The notes beneath the pieces were generated by a model that ran no database searches, was not told the DNA's origin, and was given only the letters and a program-made list of their open reading frames with translations. Of a DNA stretch of 64,000 nt, positions 34,117-47,599 are shown piece by piece. Every line of letters begins with the position of its first letter. Position 1 is the stretch's first letter. Location of the stretch: assembly GCA_019925795.1 (NCBI GenBank), contig CM034310.1, positions 18,620,764-18,684,763 of the forward strand, written 5' to 3'. This DNA is from Dendrobium chrysotoxum. Taxonomy: Eukaryota > Streptophyta > Magnoliopsida > Asparagales > Orchidaceae. A program made the position numbers and the translations under genes.

Positions 34117-35282
34117 AACAACAACATCAAGCCTTTATCCCATTATATGGGGTCAGCTACAAGAATTCTTTTTCTCCATTGTGTCCTATTAAGAGTTAAA
34201 ATCTCATTTAAATCTAATAAAGAAATATCATTTCTAATACTTTCTAACCAAGTCTTTTTATTTCTACCTCTACCTTTCTTAATATAAGTCAAATCTAATA
34301 CATATACTTTCCTAACTGAGTCATCGGAAGGCTGCCATTTTATGTGATCAAACCATCTAAGGCAACTCTCTCTAATCTTATCTTCCACTAGAGCTACTCC
34401 AACCTTTCATATATATGCTCATTTCATATCCTCTCTCTAAGAGTAAAGCCACTCATCCACCTGAGCATCCTCATCTCTACAACACTTAACGTAATATTTT
34501 GCTTCTCTTTTAACGACCAACATTCTACACCATAAAGCATTACAGGTCTAACAACCATCTTGTAGAATTTTTCCTAAAGTTTGAGGGGGGCTTTTCTATC
34601 ACACAATAAGCCCGATGCATTCCTCAATTTCAACCATCCAACTTGAATTATACAAATAATATCCTCATTTATTTCATCATCACTCTAAATAATAGACACA
34701 TGATATTGAAAATTGTACTCTTATTAATGACTTGATCACCCAAAGTCGCAATCCCTCCACTAGTCTATTATTACTAAAATTATACTCCATATATTTAATT
34801 TTATATCTACTCAAAAAAAAATCCTTTAGACTCTATGGTTGAACTCCATAATTCAAGTTTACCTTTAACTCCCTCTTTAGTCTTATCAACCAAAAGAATA
34901 TAATTAGCAAAAAGCACACACTAGGGTACAACCTCTTACAAATGTCTAGGGATAATATCCATGACTAAAGAAAAAAGATATGGGCTTAAGGCTGATCCTT
35001 GATGTAATCCAACAAAAATAAAAAAAAATACTTGGTCAAACCACCTTGTGTTTGAACATAAGTATAGCTCCTACATACATATCCTTAATGACTTGAATAT
35101 AAGCATTATTAACCCCTTTCTTTTCTAGAACTCTCCAAAGAACTTCTCTTAGATATATGCTTTCTCTAAATTGATAAATCTCTTATGTAGATCTTCCTTT
35201 TCCTCTCTATACTTCTCCATCAAACCTCTCAATAAATGCATAGCTTCCATAGTAGACCTACCTAGCATGAATTTTTGTAGAA
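34117..35282 (-). pseudogene. RTE-type LINE fragment, 3' part of reverse transcriptase
   Basis: Read on the minus strand. The upstream piece (about 35282-35150) contains GRSTMEAMHLLRGLMEKYRE. It is followed by REVLWRVLEKKGV and HQGSALSPYLFSLVMDII (about 34960-35010), typical of plant RTE reverse transcriptases. The catalytic FADD position reads FANY near 34890, so both Asp residues are lost. The C-terminal piece (34143-34388) has RESCLRWFDHIKWQP...KKGRGRNKKTWLE...WRKRILVADP, the usual end of these proteins. The 3' tail near 34117 is the typical TTGTTGTT-like end (AACAACAACA on the plus strand). 5' truncation is normal for LINEs. Several stops and frameshifts make it dead. Confidence 0.88.
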
Positions 35283-35524
35283 AAATATTATTTTTTATTC
35301 TTATTATTTTCTAATTTTTTATTCTTTTTCAAAAAAATGCTGAATCTCAAAACAATCACAATGGTATGGTATTACAAAGATAACAATGCTCAACCCATAT
35401 TTGCAGGAATGTAAATATGCTAGAAAAAATCACAGAAGATAAAGTGTAGAAAGAAAAGGAACAAAGGCCCTAGAATTTTATAGTGTTTTGGTCAACATGA
35501 TCACTTGCACTTTTTAGAGTCGTC
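35283..35524 (-). repeat. Fragment of an old Sirevirus-type LTR
   Basis: The stretch 'aaagtgtagaaag...' to 'gaattttatagtgttttggtcaac' matches the conserved U5 block of sibling LTRs (AATTTATAATGGTTCGATCC near 3072; TTTTATAGTGGTTCGGTCAC near 48500). It stops where the Tat LTR begins. Confidence 0.5.
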
Positions 35525-36280
35525 TGTTGACCTCACTTTTTTTTGAGGTCACTTGATCCGCATCCACCCACAATCAACCATGATCTATAGTCACTTGATT
35601 TATGGCTCTTTGATTCATAATCAATCAACTTACAATCATTTAACCTATATACACTTAATCATCTTCAAGCAAGCAATCAATATATACTAAATCAAGCTTC
35701 AATCATCCTTTGATATCCAACCATGTTGATCAATCATCACTTTTATAAATCAACATCCATTAAATTATAATTACTTGGATAATTATAATCCTGCATTATA
35801 ATTAGGTAGCTCAATGCTCTGACTCTTTAACCTCAGTTAGGACCCAAATCACTTCACCAGGAGCCTTTTGTGGTAAATCATTCATTATTGGACCTTTCAA
35901 TCATCAACTGATCCATAAGACCCAGTTGGGCTAGCTCAAGCTAGCCCAATTGATCATAGATATCAATTACCTCCAATCAAGCTCCAAATGAACCTTAATT
36001 TTCATAAAATGTTTCTGAACATCACTCCAAGTGGATTAGATATGACTGGTCACCCTGACTCAGTCAACAATTTACTTGGTCAACTGAACAAATTCTTGGT
36101 CAAACTAAGTCAACTTGGGTTATTTAAATACATTTAATCAAAGAAAACTCCCTAACCTCTCATAATCAATCCCTTGCATGGTTTAACATCTCCAAACTTG
36201 CCATGAGTCAAACCATGGTTGGTTTGACTTGGTTAAATCATCATGTGTGGCTAAACTCTACTATACACTCACTCATTAGC
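35525..36280 (+). repeat. Tat 5' LTR, left part
   Basis: Begins TGTTGACCTCAC and, after a 15-base gap in the first 30 bases, is colinear with the 3' LTR at 52986-53770 through shared blocks such as AACCATGATCTA and GTCAAACCATGGTTGGTTTGAC. It breaks off at about 36280 in the interior of copy B. Confidence 0.75.
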
Positions 36281-36738
36281 TCAAACTCTACTATGAGATA
36301 GAGAAAATGTACGGAGATAAAAAAAATTTAATTTTAAATCTAATTTATAATTTGATGAATATTTTGAATCAAAAGGGGAATAGCCTCATAAAATAAATGT
36401 GATAGGGAGGCAAAAATATGATTTTCCTTCCTTTGACTATTTTAGAGAAGTCAACCATTACTTACGTACAATTTCAAGTAAATAGGAGGTATATTTTTTA
36501 TTTTTAGAAAAAAAATAATCTTTTAAAAATGATTTGATTTTCTAAAGTGTATACGAAATAAAATATGATGTGTGTGTGTGTTGATCAGAGAAATTACACA
36601 AACAACATGAAGACTAATTAAAAATTTAAAGAAAAAAACATAAAAATAAAAAAAAATAAAACACAAAGAAAATAAATAAAAATACAATGATTAAAAACAT
36701 ACATGCACACAAAAATAAATAAACACACAAATAAAGCT

Positions 36739-37771
36739 TTAAACATCATCTTGCTCCTGATCTGATGATTTAGAAGCTAGGTCTGCCTAGGAGATTTTTT
36801 GCTTTTTATAATTTGCCCTTATTGTAATTTGCTTATTTTTATCTTTTTCCAATGCAGGAAGAGTTTTTAAGTTCGGGCACTCATTTTTCATATTTCCTGG
36901 TTTCCTACACCCAAAGCAAATTACTTTAGAGGAATTCATAATATCCTTATCATTTTTACCTTTGTACCTCTTTTGTTGATGTTGATGCTTGTACTTCAGT
37001 AGCTTTTCAAATTTTCTCGTTATCGATGATATCTTCTTACTTTCATCATCTACTGAGTTGCTTTTCTCCATGTCTTCAATTTTTAGCACTATCATTTCAC
37101 CTGCATTCAAAAGTTTGACTCATAGTTTACTCATGAGCAATGAGTGAGCTAATCATATTATCAATAGTATAATCATTCAAATCTTTTGATTCAATTATAG
37201 CAGTGACTTTTGCATTAAATTTTTTAAGTAGGCATCATAAAATTTTATTTATTTTTTCAAAGTTTGAAACTTCTCTACCTATAACATGCAATGATGTTAC
37301 TATTTTTGAAAACCTAGTAAACATGTCTAAGATGGTCTCATAAGGTTTCATACTAAAGAGTTCATAGTTATGCATAAAAATATTCAATTTAGATTGCTTG
37401 ACTTTACTAGTACCTTCGTATGTAGTGCATAAACTATCCCAAATTTCCCTGCAAATAGTGCATGTAGAGATTCTCATGTAATCTTCAGAATTCAAAGCAC
37501 AGAACAAATAATTCATACATTTAGCATTTAATTGAGCATTAATTTGTTCTACTCTACTCTATTTATTAAACGGGATATCGGTTTTGACTCCATCTATAAT
37601 ATGTGAAGGTACAGAATAACCAATTTGAATTATATGCCACATTCGATAATTTATTGATTACAAGAAAGTAGACATTCAAATTTTCCAAAAAAACAAAAAA
37701 AATATTTTTAAATAAAGGTGGTCTAGTGATCGAATATCCTTCAGTAGTGTTCGGTTTCCAAAATTAGCCAT
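36739..37771 (-). pseudogene. gag: Gag of copy B, frame broken
   Basis: Start at 37771 (complement, MANF...). The gag domain is visible at 37235-37516 (SEDYMRISTCTICREIWDSL..., HVIGREVSNFEKINKIL). The zinc knuckle at 36877-36918 reads CFGCRKPGNMKNEC: the histidine ligand has become Asn (36892-36894). The frame ends soon after the acidic tail at the stop 36739-36741, the same terminus as copy A. Several frameshifts and stops lie between 37110 and 37235 and near the N-terminus. Confidence 0.82.
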
Positions 37772-37816
37772 GATCATTTTTCAAAATGTAGTCTAAACTT
37801 TAATTTTTGAAAGCTC

Positions 37817-37828
37817 GCTCTGATACCA
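37817..37828 (-). other. Primer binding site, initiator tRNA-Met (copy B)
   Basis: The complement is the exact TGGTATCAGAGC, two bases from the LTR. Confidence 0.93.
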
Positions 37829-37830
37829 CT

Positions 37831-39499
37831 TGTAAACACTTATTAGGTTGTAAAACCTATGTTAATTATCCCAAGGCTAACCAAGAGGGGGGTGAATTAG
37901 TTATTTAAAATTTTTTTTGAATTTTCAAAAACTGTTTCTAGAAAATTAAATCTCTGATCCTTAAAATATGTAGTTGTTTAAATATAATTATCAAAAAAGA
38001 TTTTTCAACCATAAAACATTAAAGTGTGTAAAATAAAAATGCAAAAAATAAAAGAGAATAAAAGAACACCAAATTTTATGGTGGTTCGGTCCAACTAGAC
38101 CTACGTCCACTCCCTAAAGACTCCTTCTTCAGGTATTGCACTAAATAATAGTGACTCTCCTTTTGTCTCCACAGCAAAGCAAATAAGCCCTTATAAACTC
38201 TCTCTTACTAACCCGGTGCAGCAGAGAATAGTCTTCCTTTTTCATCCTCCCTGGTGAAGGCAGAGAAATCGTCATCCTTTTTCACTCTCCTAGTGAAGGT
38301 AGAGAACCCATCATCCTTTTTCACTCTCCTAGTGAAGGCAGAGAACTCGTCATCCTTTTTTACCCTCCCTGGTGAAGGCAGAGAACCTAGTCATCCTTTT
38401 TCACTCTCATGGTGTAGGTAGAGAACTTAGACACAATGTTGACGATCTTCCCTTAAGAGCCTCCATAGGAGATGGGCAGAAACTTGAAGAAGACAAAGTG
38501 GTCCTCGTTTTAGGAAACCTTGTGAAACCCTCACTACTCCCCCTCACTAGATCTCTTATACTCCACTCTCATAATCCCTCCCAAACACTCACACTCAATG
38601 GCCACTCTCAAGAGAAATAAGCAACAAAGGTATTTAGTGACAGTTTTTAGGACTTCTTATATAGAAAAGACATGAAGAACCATCCAAAAATAAAAAATTA
38701 TAAGAAAACTATCCTATGATTATACCGTACGATCGCATATCATCCCGTATAAATGAAAAGTATCCCCATATGAATTGCCTGTATGAATATATGGTGTCCC
38801 CGTATGAATCTGTATGAACTCAATTCAGTCATCCATACGAATGTATATCATCCCGTACAATCCGTCCATACGAATGCATAGTGTCCTGTATGAATAATTC
38901 AAATTTGATGTATAAACTCAATTTAGTCATCCATATAAAGATTACATCGTACAGTATAAATAATTCAAATTCATTTGTATGAACTGGTATGGACCTGATT
39001 TCATACTCTATCAATCATCTGTACGAACGAATAATTCATAAATGAACTCATTCGTCTGGTACGATCATGTATGAACCTCATTTCATACTCTAATTAGAGT
39101 CCAGGATGAACCCATTTTGTACCGTACGAAATGTACTTAGAAAAATTTTCAATCCTGATTTAGTAAACTCCATTCTTGAGGTACAAACATACTAATCGTC
39201 CAGTACGATGAGTAATTATATAGTACAATTAGTTCTAAAATTTACTTCTCCAGTGTATGCGTGCAAAGTTACCCAATATATCATCACACTCTCTTAGACT
39301 CAAGAAAAATAAATATATAGACTTTAAATACCATAAACCCTAATCCAATCTATTTCTGTCTTGAAGTCTTTAGCAGTCTGGAGTATGATTTTCCTGAAAT
39401 ATTAGTACACACAAAACAAGTATAGAATGAAACATAAAGATGTGGGCTATAATGTTTGTTATCATCAAAAATATAAACTCGTGAACTAGAGTTGCAATA
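37831..39499 (-). repeat. 5' LTR of copy B
   Basis: 1669 bp. The outer end has changed from ...CAACA to ...CAATA. At least five leader cassettes lie at 38210-38425, including identical hairpins TTCACT-CTCCT-AGTGAA at 38281-38297 and 38320-38336. A good TATA box (complement of CTATATAAG) is at about 38655-38664, with decayed palindromes upstream in element orientation (38710-39230). Confidence 0.85.
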
Positions 39500-41449
39500 A
39501 TAATCTATCCTATATGGGGGATGATTAAATTATATTTATATGCCTTAGGATCGGTAGGTTAGTAGCTCTTGCACTTGGTATTATTAACTTACTAATTCTT
39601 TATAACTAAATGATCAACTTCAAACATTAAAACCTAAATAATAAAATCCAAATCCACCCAAGGTGAACTTCAACTAAAAATTCTTTTTAACCTTAATGAA
39701 CAAACACTTTAAACCCATGCAACTTAAACATTAAACTTCTATAGGACATACCAAAGCCGCACAGCCTCCTTCACACACTTAGATGGTTTGCTAGGATAAC
39801 CAACTATAGCCTAGGTTAGGCTAGTGGTGTAGATTGCTTGCCAGGTACTTCGCTTGGAGAGCAATCAATATATATTTATTTATATTTCAGCAATCTGGAT
39901 GTCATTGCATTTTAATTTTTGTTGGTGCACTTAGGCTATTTAAGATCTGCATTAGAAACATTAGAATATGACACAACTATCTTGCATTCTATTTTTTATA
40001 TGCTAATGCTTTCTATTTCCTTTACATTCCTATAAGAATCAAAGTAGAATGTACCTAGGAGATATTGTATACATGTATAAGTCCTTATAAATTTTAGATT
40101 GTATATAGATAGAGTTTTACAACATCCTAAATTATAAAAGAGTCAAATACACCTACTTATATATGCAAGTGGGGTTCTAAAAGATGATGCCCCGTTCATT
40201 GGAGGATAATCTCTTTTGGAATTTTATAGAAGACTTGAAGCTCAAAAACTTTAAGTAGATGTATTTGATTCTATATATATGGTAGGCTTAGAAACCCATA
40301 TTTGTTTTGGTGGAGCCTGGCCACCTTACTTTCCTACATAGTCTAAGTCTGTTGTAAGCATTTAAATTAATAAATGAATAAAATTTATTTTATTTATATT
40401 ATCTTCTCTTTTATTTACATCCTTTTATCCATTACATTCATATGGGTGGTAGCTTATATTAGTGGGTAGCAGTTTTCCTAGATTTTTCTCAGTGTGCAAG
40501 TTCTAGACTTTGTAGGAATATGTATAATAGTTCTAGGATGAGGTAGCACTGGGTATTATGGGCACTAACCTCTTTACCTATTCATGCATACATACATGCA
40601 TATTTTTATTTCTACTACGTATGCTAGAGCCTAGGACTTTTATTCCCATCATGGGTATGGTAGCGGAGTCCTCATCACGCTTGGAGAATCCTATGCTTTT
40701 CCTGTTGGTATAGGGTCATTATGTTACCAAAATGTATATGATAAAATTTAAATTTTTTTATCAAGTCATCTCGTTAGGGTCATATAAACTTAAATTTAAA
40801 ATTACTCATCTTGAGTCATTAATTTAGAGTCATATCTAATCCTTTGATCTCTTAGGATAGAGTTGTTCTTCTCGTACACTACATCTAAGTTGATTGCTTA
40901 TGTATTAGATTATTAGCTGGCAGGGCATTCCAAGCAAGCATAAGCCTAGAGGTATTTTCACACCTCAAATTCCTTTTCAGAATAAGAATAAAGAATGCAA
41001 AATATTTTATAAAATTTAAATATATTTTTGAATGAGTGGTTTTGGTATTTTTTAAATATATAAGGTAACTCACTTATATTTTAAACCCAGATTGAGTCTA
41101 ATCTCCACTTTAATCAAAAGTTTTCTTTTCAGAGATATAATTAATTATAGAGGCTTGCCTCAATAAGAACCAAAGATCCCAGTATAAAATAAACCCTATC
41201 TTAGTTCTCTATGATAGGAGAAAATCTTCTGGATGTCGACTAAATCTAATCCTGAGTTAATTTCATATTTGAAATGATAGGTGAATGTAAATTTTATCCT
41301 TCAGGATAATTTTTACATTCCTTACACCAAATTTGAATACAAAAATAATTTTTTTCTTTCTTCAAGTCGATGATATGATGTTTGTTTATCTTTTAAGATA
41401 ATTAACACTAATTATGTAACTTCACATAATCAAATTAATTTTACCCACA
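39500..41449 (+). repeat. Tat 5' LTR, right part
   Basis: Colinear with about 59090-60480 from the 'TTATATTTATATGCCTTAGGATC' area (shared in both) on. It ends near TTTTACCCACA, ten bases before the PBS. Copy B separates it from the left part of the LTR. Confidence 0.75.
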
Positions 41450-41458
41450 TGATTTTTC

Positions 41459-41476
41459 TGGCGACTCAGCTGGGGA
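41459..41476 (+). other. Primer binding site, Tat/Ogre tRNA-Arg type
   Basis: TGGCGACTCAGCTGGGGA, one base from the TGGCGACTC(C)GCTGGGGA used by Tat/Ogre elements. Confidence 0.85.
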
Positions 41477-41961
41477 TTGGGTTCAATTTTCATCTTTAGT
41501 GGAGATTTGACTCTAAGTTCACAATAAATTTATATACATAAGCAAGTTCCCTATTTTCAATCATTACAATTAAAATTTCATCTCAACCAATTATCTCTTC
41601 AATCATCAAGTTCAACTTCAATCCTCAATCAATAGTCCTTCCAAATCTACACTTTACAATCTTGTCTTTCCTTGGGTTTCAGTCCTCAATTAGGTTCATT
41701 TCACCTTCCATCATTAATCATCTAGAACTTAACTTAGAGATAAAAAAAATTAGTTCAGTGTGATCTTCTAATTCAACATCCAGTTTGAGTTCAGTAAGTT
41801 CAGTAACTGATACAAATTATGGGTTAAATGTTAGAGAAAATGTCTAATAAATTGATTTAAACTTCAACATCACTCCCACCAAGTCTACTGATGGCTCTTA
41901 GATCAGATTCAGAACTAGATTAAATAACATATAGTTTACATTAACTACACCATAGACTGAA

Positions 41962-44900
41962 ATGGTAGCAACTGCCAACGACTCCATTAAGTCCGTTCCG
42001 CTTAAAGTTAACATCGAGGGTGGGTCTGTAGCTGCTCCCATAGTTACTAAACCCTCAGTCTTTTCCCATTTAATTTTCCATCAGTCAGTTGTCATGAACA
42101 TGGGAAAGTTTGCTATCAATTTTGAAATCCCTTTATTTGGAACTTTTGAGATAGGGTCATCTTCTGGAGTGAAGGAGATGTCTAAGTCTCAACACCTAAA
42201 CATGAACCATCGTCTAAGGTGAAGGGTTAAGAAAGCCAAAAAATTGAAGGATGGTGCTCTGAACATAGCTGCTATCAAGGTAGCAATGAGTGTAAATTAT
42301 GAAGTCCCTAAAGTAGTGGTAAATCCTGTACTGTTAAGTAGAAATTGCTTTGATCCATTGTCAGTTTCTATCAGAGAAGAGAATCTACTTAGGATAGTGA
42401 ATTCCCCTCCTGTTCTTTTCCAAAGAAATCCTATCTTTATTTATCTAAAAGGAAGAGGAAGTTTAAATCTCTATTAAATTTATTAATTCACAACTATGCC
42501 ACTAGTTAAGAATGTTATTTCTACTAGATTACCACACTCAAGTAGAGGACAAGAAACATCCCCTCCGACTAAGTGAAGAGTATAGTTTCAAGAATCAGGT
42601 CTAAGACGATTGGCTTCTATTACAGACTACCATCTAGAATCAACTTGACAACTTCTATTGTACTGGATTATGACCATACTCCAGTAGATTCACATCATGA
42701 GGAAGAAAAATCAATCGAAGAGATGGTGGATCATCTAAAAGAAAGCATCTATCATATTAATGAACAAGAAGCTGCAAAAGATGCAGAAAAGGAATGAAGA
42801 GATGTCTAGTAGTTTCAATATGGTAGACACTCATTCATCTCTATAAAGAGAGAAATAAAAGTGTAAAGGCAAAGTAAGAGCTACTAATGATAATGACTAA
42901 GATGATACAGTGGATTCAACTCAGCAACTTTTATTATAACAAGTGAGAAAGAAGAGCAGATCCTGAGGATGTAAAAGAAATTAGAATAGATGATGGCTAT
43001 GATTTCTATCATGCAAGGTAAAGTGCTTCTTATCCCGAATATTCAAGTCAAATCTCCTCCAGATGAATCAGTACAACTTAACAGTAAGAATAAGAAAATT
43101 AAGATAGAAGAATGAGAGAAACCAATGAATAAACCTGAGAATGTAATACCACCATTAGTCTAATCAGTAGATACCAAGTGGATGGTAGAGAAATAAGTCA
43201 AAGAAGAATTAGTTAAATATCTGGGTACTTCCTCTTTTCTAAAGGGTAGACCAAATCCATTGCAGTTGATTTGTATGTTGAACTGCCCGATGGGTTAGTC
43301 CATAATTTTTAGTGACTTAGAAGGGTTATTTATAAAGAGGTTTATCAGTGCAAAGCATCACATCACTATCTGTGATCTTGTAGTAGAGAAGTAGAAATAA
43401 AGTGAAAGATTGGTAGAAAATATCCTAAGATGGAGGAATCTTAGCATGAGGTGTAAGCCATAGCTACAAGAATAGAATGCCGTAAAGATTCAATTAAAAA
43501 ATATTCAGGATATGATCACCTTTTTGCTGAAAGGTTTTGTAATTAAAACCTTTGAGAAGTGTTGAGTAAAGCCTCTAATCCTTAAGTGGAAGCCTCTCAG
43601 CTACCATTCCTGAAAGGCCACCATTATTTAGAAATGAAAAAATTAAAGCCTCAGAAAGCTTTGGAAAAGAAATTAAGATCAGTGTTCGTAATTGATAAGG
43701 GGAAACAATCGATGTAGACTCAGGCAGAGAATCAGAAGTGACCTCCTCAGTATTAGTAATACAATAGACCACTTAATAAGCAACAGTTCAGACCTCAATC
43801 TAATCTCACGTGTGAAGAGAGAAGGGAGAATTTTAAAGCGTTTAAAAATAAAACTTATTCATTTAAAAGAGTGGCCATTAAAAGAACTTTCAAAGTCTTT
43901 TAAAGAAACTAGAGTTTAAGCTCCCAGATCCTAGGAGACCAAAAGAAGTAGGTAAATCATGATAACCCAATTATTGGCCATACCATAGAATGTTCAATCA
44001 TGAATTTGAAGATTGCATAACTTTCAAAGAATGGCTTACGTGGAATATTAGAGATGGGTTAGTAGTGATACCTAAATATTTAGTTGATTCAAATCAAGGA
44101 TTAACTAAATATATAATTAGAGATCCTTCTATTCCTTTATCCATTATTAAATCTGATAATACCTATGATGCATCATTATCCCATTCATATAAAAGATCCT
44201 TAAATAAGATATGTTATTCATCTTATTAGGAATCTCTAGGAGTGCAGAGTCCCATCCAGGTTGATCTGGTAGCTCCTGATGAAGATTAAAATAAAGTTCT
44301 TATCAAAGAGCCTAAGGAAGTATGAGTCAGTCAAGCTTACGCAGTCTCCAATAAGGAAGAAGAGAATAAAGTTCATGTTGCATCTGATAAGATAGTTGTT
44401 TCTGCAAATGGAGAGTCTAAAACTCTTAAGCCTTTAATATTGTATGACTTTTATTTCACCCCTCCTGGGACTAAGAAAGTAATGAAAAAAGATTATGTGT
44501 ACATCTTATTTTTTTCTGCTAATGAATATTTTGATCAAAATATAAATAATGAAGAAAATAATTCTCAAGAAATATCTATAAATGAATTAGAAGAATATTA
44601 TCAATATTTTTTTGATAGTGACTCCCCATTTTTGATGTTCAAGGTGATCCTATCAATATCAAATTAGAAATGTCTAATTCAGATAATCCATCCAGAGATA
44701 AAGGCCAGATAATTGATGAACAAAAAGTAGAGTAACCCAACACTTCTTTTCCTGAAAGGTTGTCAAAGTTAACCTTCGTAGTGGCAAAGTTCTACCTTCA
44801 TGAGCTCCTGCACAGAAAAAGGGAAATAAGTTGCAAATATTTTAGAGGCTCCAAATCAATCTCAACCAATTCAAGATTTAGATATAATAAATCTACAAGT

Positions 44901-45000
44901 TCCAAAAGTTAATTATAATGTATTAGCACATCTCAGAAAATTGCCTGCAAAATTGAGTATTTACGATGCTATGATTTTTTCCAAAGAAATGAGGGATGCT
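41962..45000 (+). pseudogene. gag: Tat gag region, many frameshifts
   Basis: Short open pieces follow one another in changing frames (41962-42222, 42573-42797, 43692-43919, 43990-44229, 44440-44667). The recognisable retrotransposon gag domain is at about 43320-43600, with the pattern FIKRF...TICDLVVEK, an S/E-rich stretch and WRNLSMRCKP. The rest is assigned by position between PBS and protease. The function would be particle formation. No zinc knuckle was found. Confidence 0.6.
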
Positions 45001-45114
45001 TTAATCAAAGCGTTACTTAACCCAAAAATTAGTATGGCTCGGTTAGCTTCAATGCAATCAAATGAAGCAATATAGTTCAAAGAAGTTCCAGGTGTCACAT
45101 TTTCAGATGAAGAT

Positions 45115-45520
45115 TTGCTACTGCGATTTACAGACCATAATTGTCCCTTATACATTTTTGTGAATATAGACAATTTGAAATCATCTCATATCCTTGTTGA
45201 TTCAGGTGCATCGGTCAATACTACAATCTTTAGAACTTTCACATATTTAAAAGTGGATACACACAGGCTCGTTTATGATAAAATGATGTTACGAGGATTA
45301 AACAAAAAAGGTGACATGGCCTTGGGTTTGACAACCTTACTTTTAGAAATAAAAACCCTAAAAACTAAAGCCAAATTTTATATAGTAGATTACGAAGCTT
45401 ATTTAAACGCTCTCATGGGCAGACCCTAGCTCCATGAATACAGAATGGTGCCTTCACCCTTCATCAGTGTATCAAATACTCTTGAGAGGGGTAGAGCACT
45501 ATATTAAAGGTGACTTGTAA
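45115..45520 (+). pseudogene. Tat aspartic protease remnant
   Basis: The frame at 45115-45429 contains the active-site motif LVDSGASVN (DSG near 45197) and the later block ALMGRP, typical of the retropepsin of Tat/Ogre polyproteins. It is followed after a stop by VPSPFISV, also part of the family pattern. The protease would cut Gag-Pol. Confidence 0.8.
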
Positions 45521-46639
45521 CTCTTTTTTATTCATAAAGTCATTATATATGAAGATGCTTCATGCTATATGCCTAAGAAGTACACTATTTTCTATAAAAA
45601 TCATAAACTAGCCAAACTAGAATTAAAAGAAATTAAAGAAAAGAAAGAAAAGGAAAAGGAAAAGAAAAAGAAGAATAAAAGGAAAAGAACATCATTCTGA
45701 TCTTGAACATGACATTTGCTGGTCATTTGCCCCTTCCTCACAAAGGGGTGATATAATGGCACAACGATCTAGAGGAAGGGGACAAGGATGGCAAGATAAA
45801 ATAAAGCAAGAAAATGAAAAAATGTAACATACAAATAAGGGATCCAATAATACATATTGATTTGGAATCTAGTTTGGATGAAGTGTCTTATGTATTTGAG
45901 AAAGACCCATATGCTATAAAAAAATAGGAAATTTATCAATCAGCCAAAGTTTGGGATTTCTAGAAGCTGATAGCGATGATGATAGGGTCCAAGTCATTAG
46001 GGAAGATAATTTGGATTTATCTACTATGGAGAGGTTAAAAAGGTGCATAGAAAATATTGTCTTAACCCCAATATCCCAAAATGATGTAAAAAGATTAGAG
46101 GTGAAAGCCTCTCTTCCTTTAAACTCTGACACAAAAGCCAATATCATTGTAACTTCCACCAGTAAACCCCGTAAAGCTGATGTAACACTCGATGATATAT
46201 TTATGCATGAGATAATAAAACTACCTTTTGACTTGTATATGAATTAAATAAATTAATTTGCTAATCAAGGTTTAACACCCTCAAATTGGACTAGAGATGA
46301 AGCCCAATAATTTGAATACCTATGGATTACAAAATACCATAAAGACAAATCATCATTGGGTGTTGGCTTCACTACTCTACATTTATTTGATGATGATGAA
46401 TATTTCTTAGTTATATCAAATAATCTAAAGTCAAATAGTCTCTTTTTAGTGAATGTTAAATCTTTCAACAAGCTCTGTTTAGAAACTTCAAATGATCTAG
46501 ATGACTTTCAAGTTAGGGATGTACCTCCTGAACTTGAAGAGGAGATCAAATCCATAATAGGTGATTTAAAAGAAATAAACCTAGGCACTAAATAAAACCC
46601 TCTTCTATTTTTCATAAGTTCTTTGTTAAATGAGGATGA

Positions 46640-47400
46640 GGCGAACAATATGTTCAAACTATTACCAGAATTCAAAGATTCTTTCTCTTGGAGCTATGAA
46701 GAGTTGCTCGAATTATCCCTATATATAGCAGTTCACAAGTTAGTAATTCAGCTAAAAATGATTCCAGTAAAATAAGAGCCTCAACGTATATAACTCATCA
46801 TTGAGTAGCAAGTTATGGTTGAAGTCAAGGAATTAATTGATGCTAGCTATATTAGGGAAGAAAAATATCCAACCTAGTTAGCTAGCATTGTCTCAATCAT
46901 AAAGAAGAACAGTCATATGTATGTTTGTATCAATTTTAGAGATTTAAATAAGACCTATCCTAAAGATGAGTTTCCACCTCCTATACTAGAACTCATTATA
47001 GAAATTTCTTTCTGGCATGTGATACTTTTCTTTATGGATGGTTCATTCGGATACAATCAGATCAAGATGGATCTTGAGGATGAAAAATATATAGTATTTA
47101 GAATGCTGATAGAGATCCAATGTTACAAAGTTATTCCATTCATATTAAAGAATGTAAAAGCAACTTATTAGTGAGCAATAATGAGGATTTTTTACTAACT
47201 CATTCACAAACATATGGAGTATTATGTTGATGATCTAGTCATTAAATATATCAAAAGAAGTGATTATTTATATGATCTTAGAATTATTTTTCAAAGATTA
47301 TGCCAATATAATTTAAAAATAAATCCTTTGAAGTATGCTTTCGGCATCACTTCAGGGAAATTTTTTAGTTTTGTGGTTCGAAAATAAGGAATTGAAATTG
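46640..47400 (+). pseudogene. Tat reverse transcriptase remnant
   Basis: The frame at 46917-47171 has NFRDLNKTYPKDEFPPP and FFMDGSFGYNQIKMD, the Ty3/gypsy RT signature, then YKVIPF.LKN. The catalytic YVDD is preserved at 47223-47234 in YVDDLVIK. Stops and frameshifts occur before 46900 and near 47170. The motif spelling is that of the Tat/Ogre lineage. Confidence 0.88.
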
Positions 47401-47599
47401 ATCTGAATAAAATCAAAACAAAAATAGAAATGTCACCACCTAATAGCCTTGCCCAATTGAGATCTTTTCAGGGTGCCTTAGAAGATTCATATTGAACCTT
47501 CCAGGCAAATGATAATCATTTGTACCATTATGCAAGAAAGATGCTCCTTTCAAATGGAATGAGAATGGCTAGAAAGTATTCAATAGCATAAAATAGTAT

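Larger units (their letters stand above)
36281..39499 (-). mobile_element. Gag-only Sirevirus-type retroelement, copy B (3' LTR deleted)
   Basis: On the minus strand: 5' LTR 37831-39499, PBS 37817-37828, gag 36739-37771, and part of the non-coding domain to about 36281. That domain matches 1305-1751 of copy A from the 'GATAGAGAAAATGTA' block on. Its 3' LTR and the adjoining Tat LTR sequence are missing, which fits a single deletion joining Tat LTR to the element interior. Confidence 0.8.

Noticed and set aside
34143..34388. Minus-strand frame as a host gene
   Set aside because: It matches the C-terminus of plant RTE LINE proteins and continues into RT motifs upstream.
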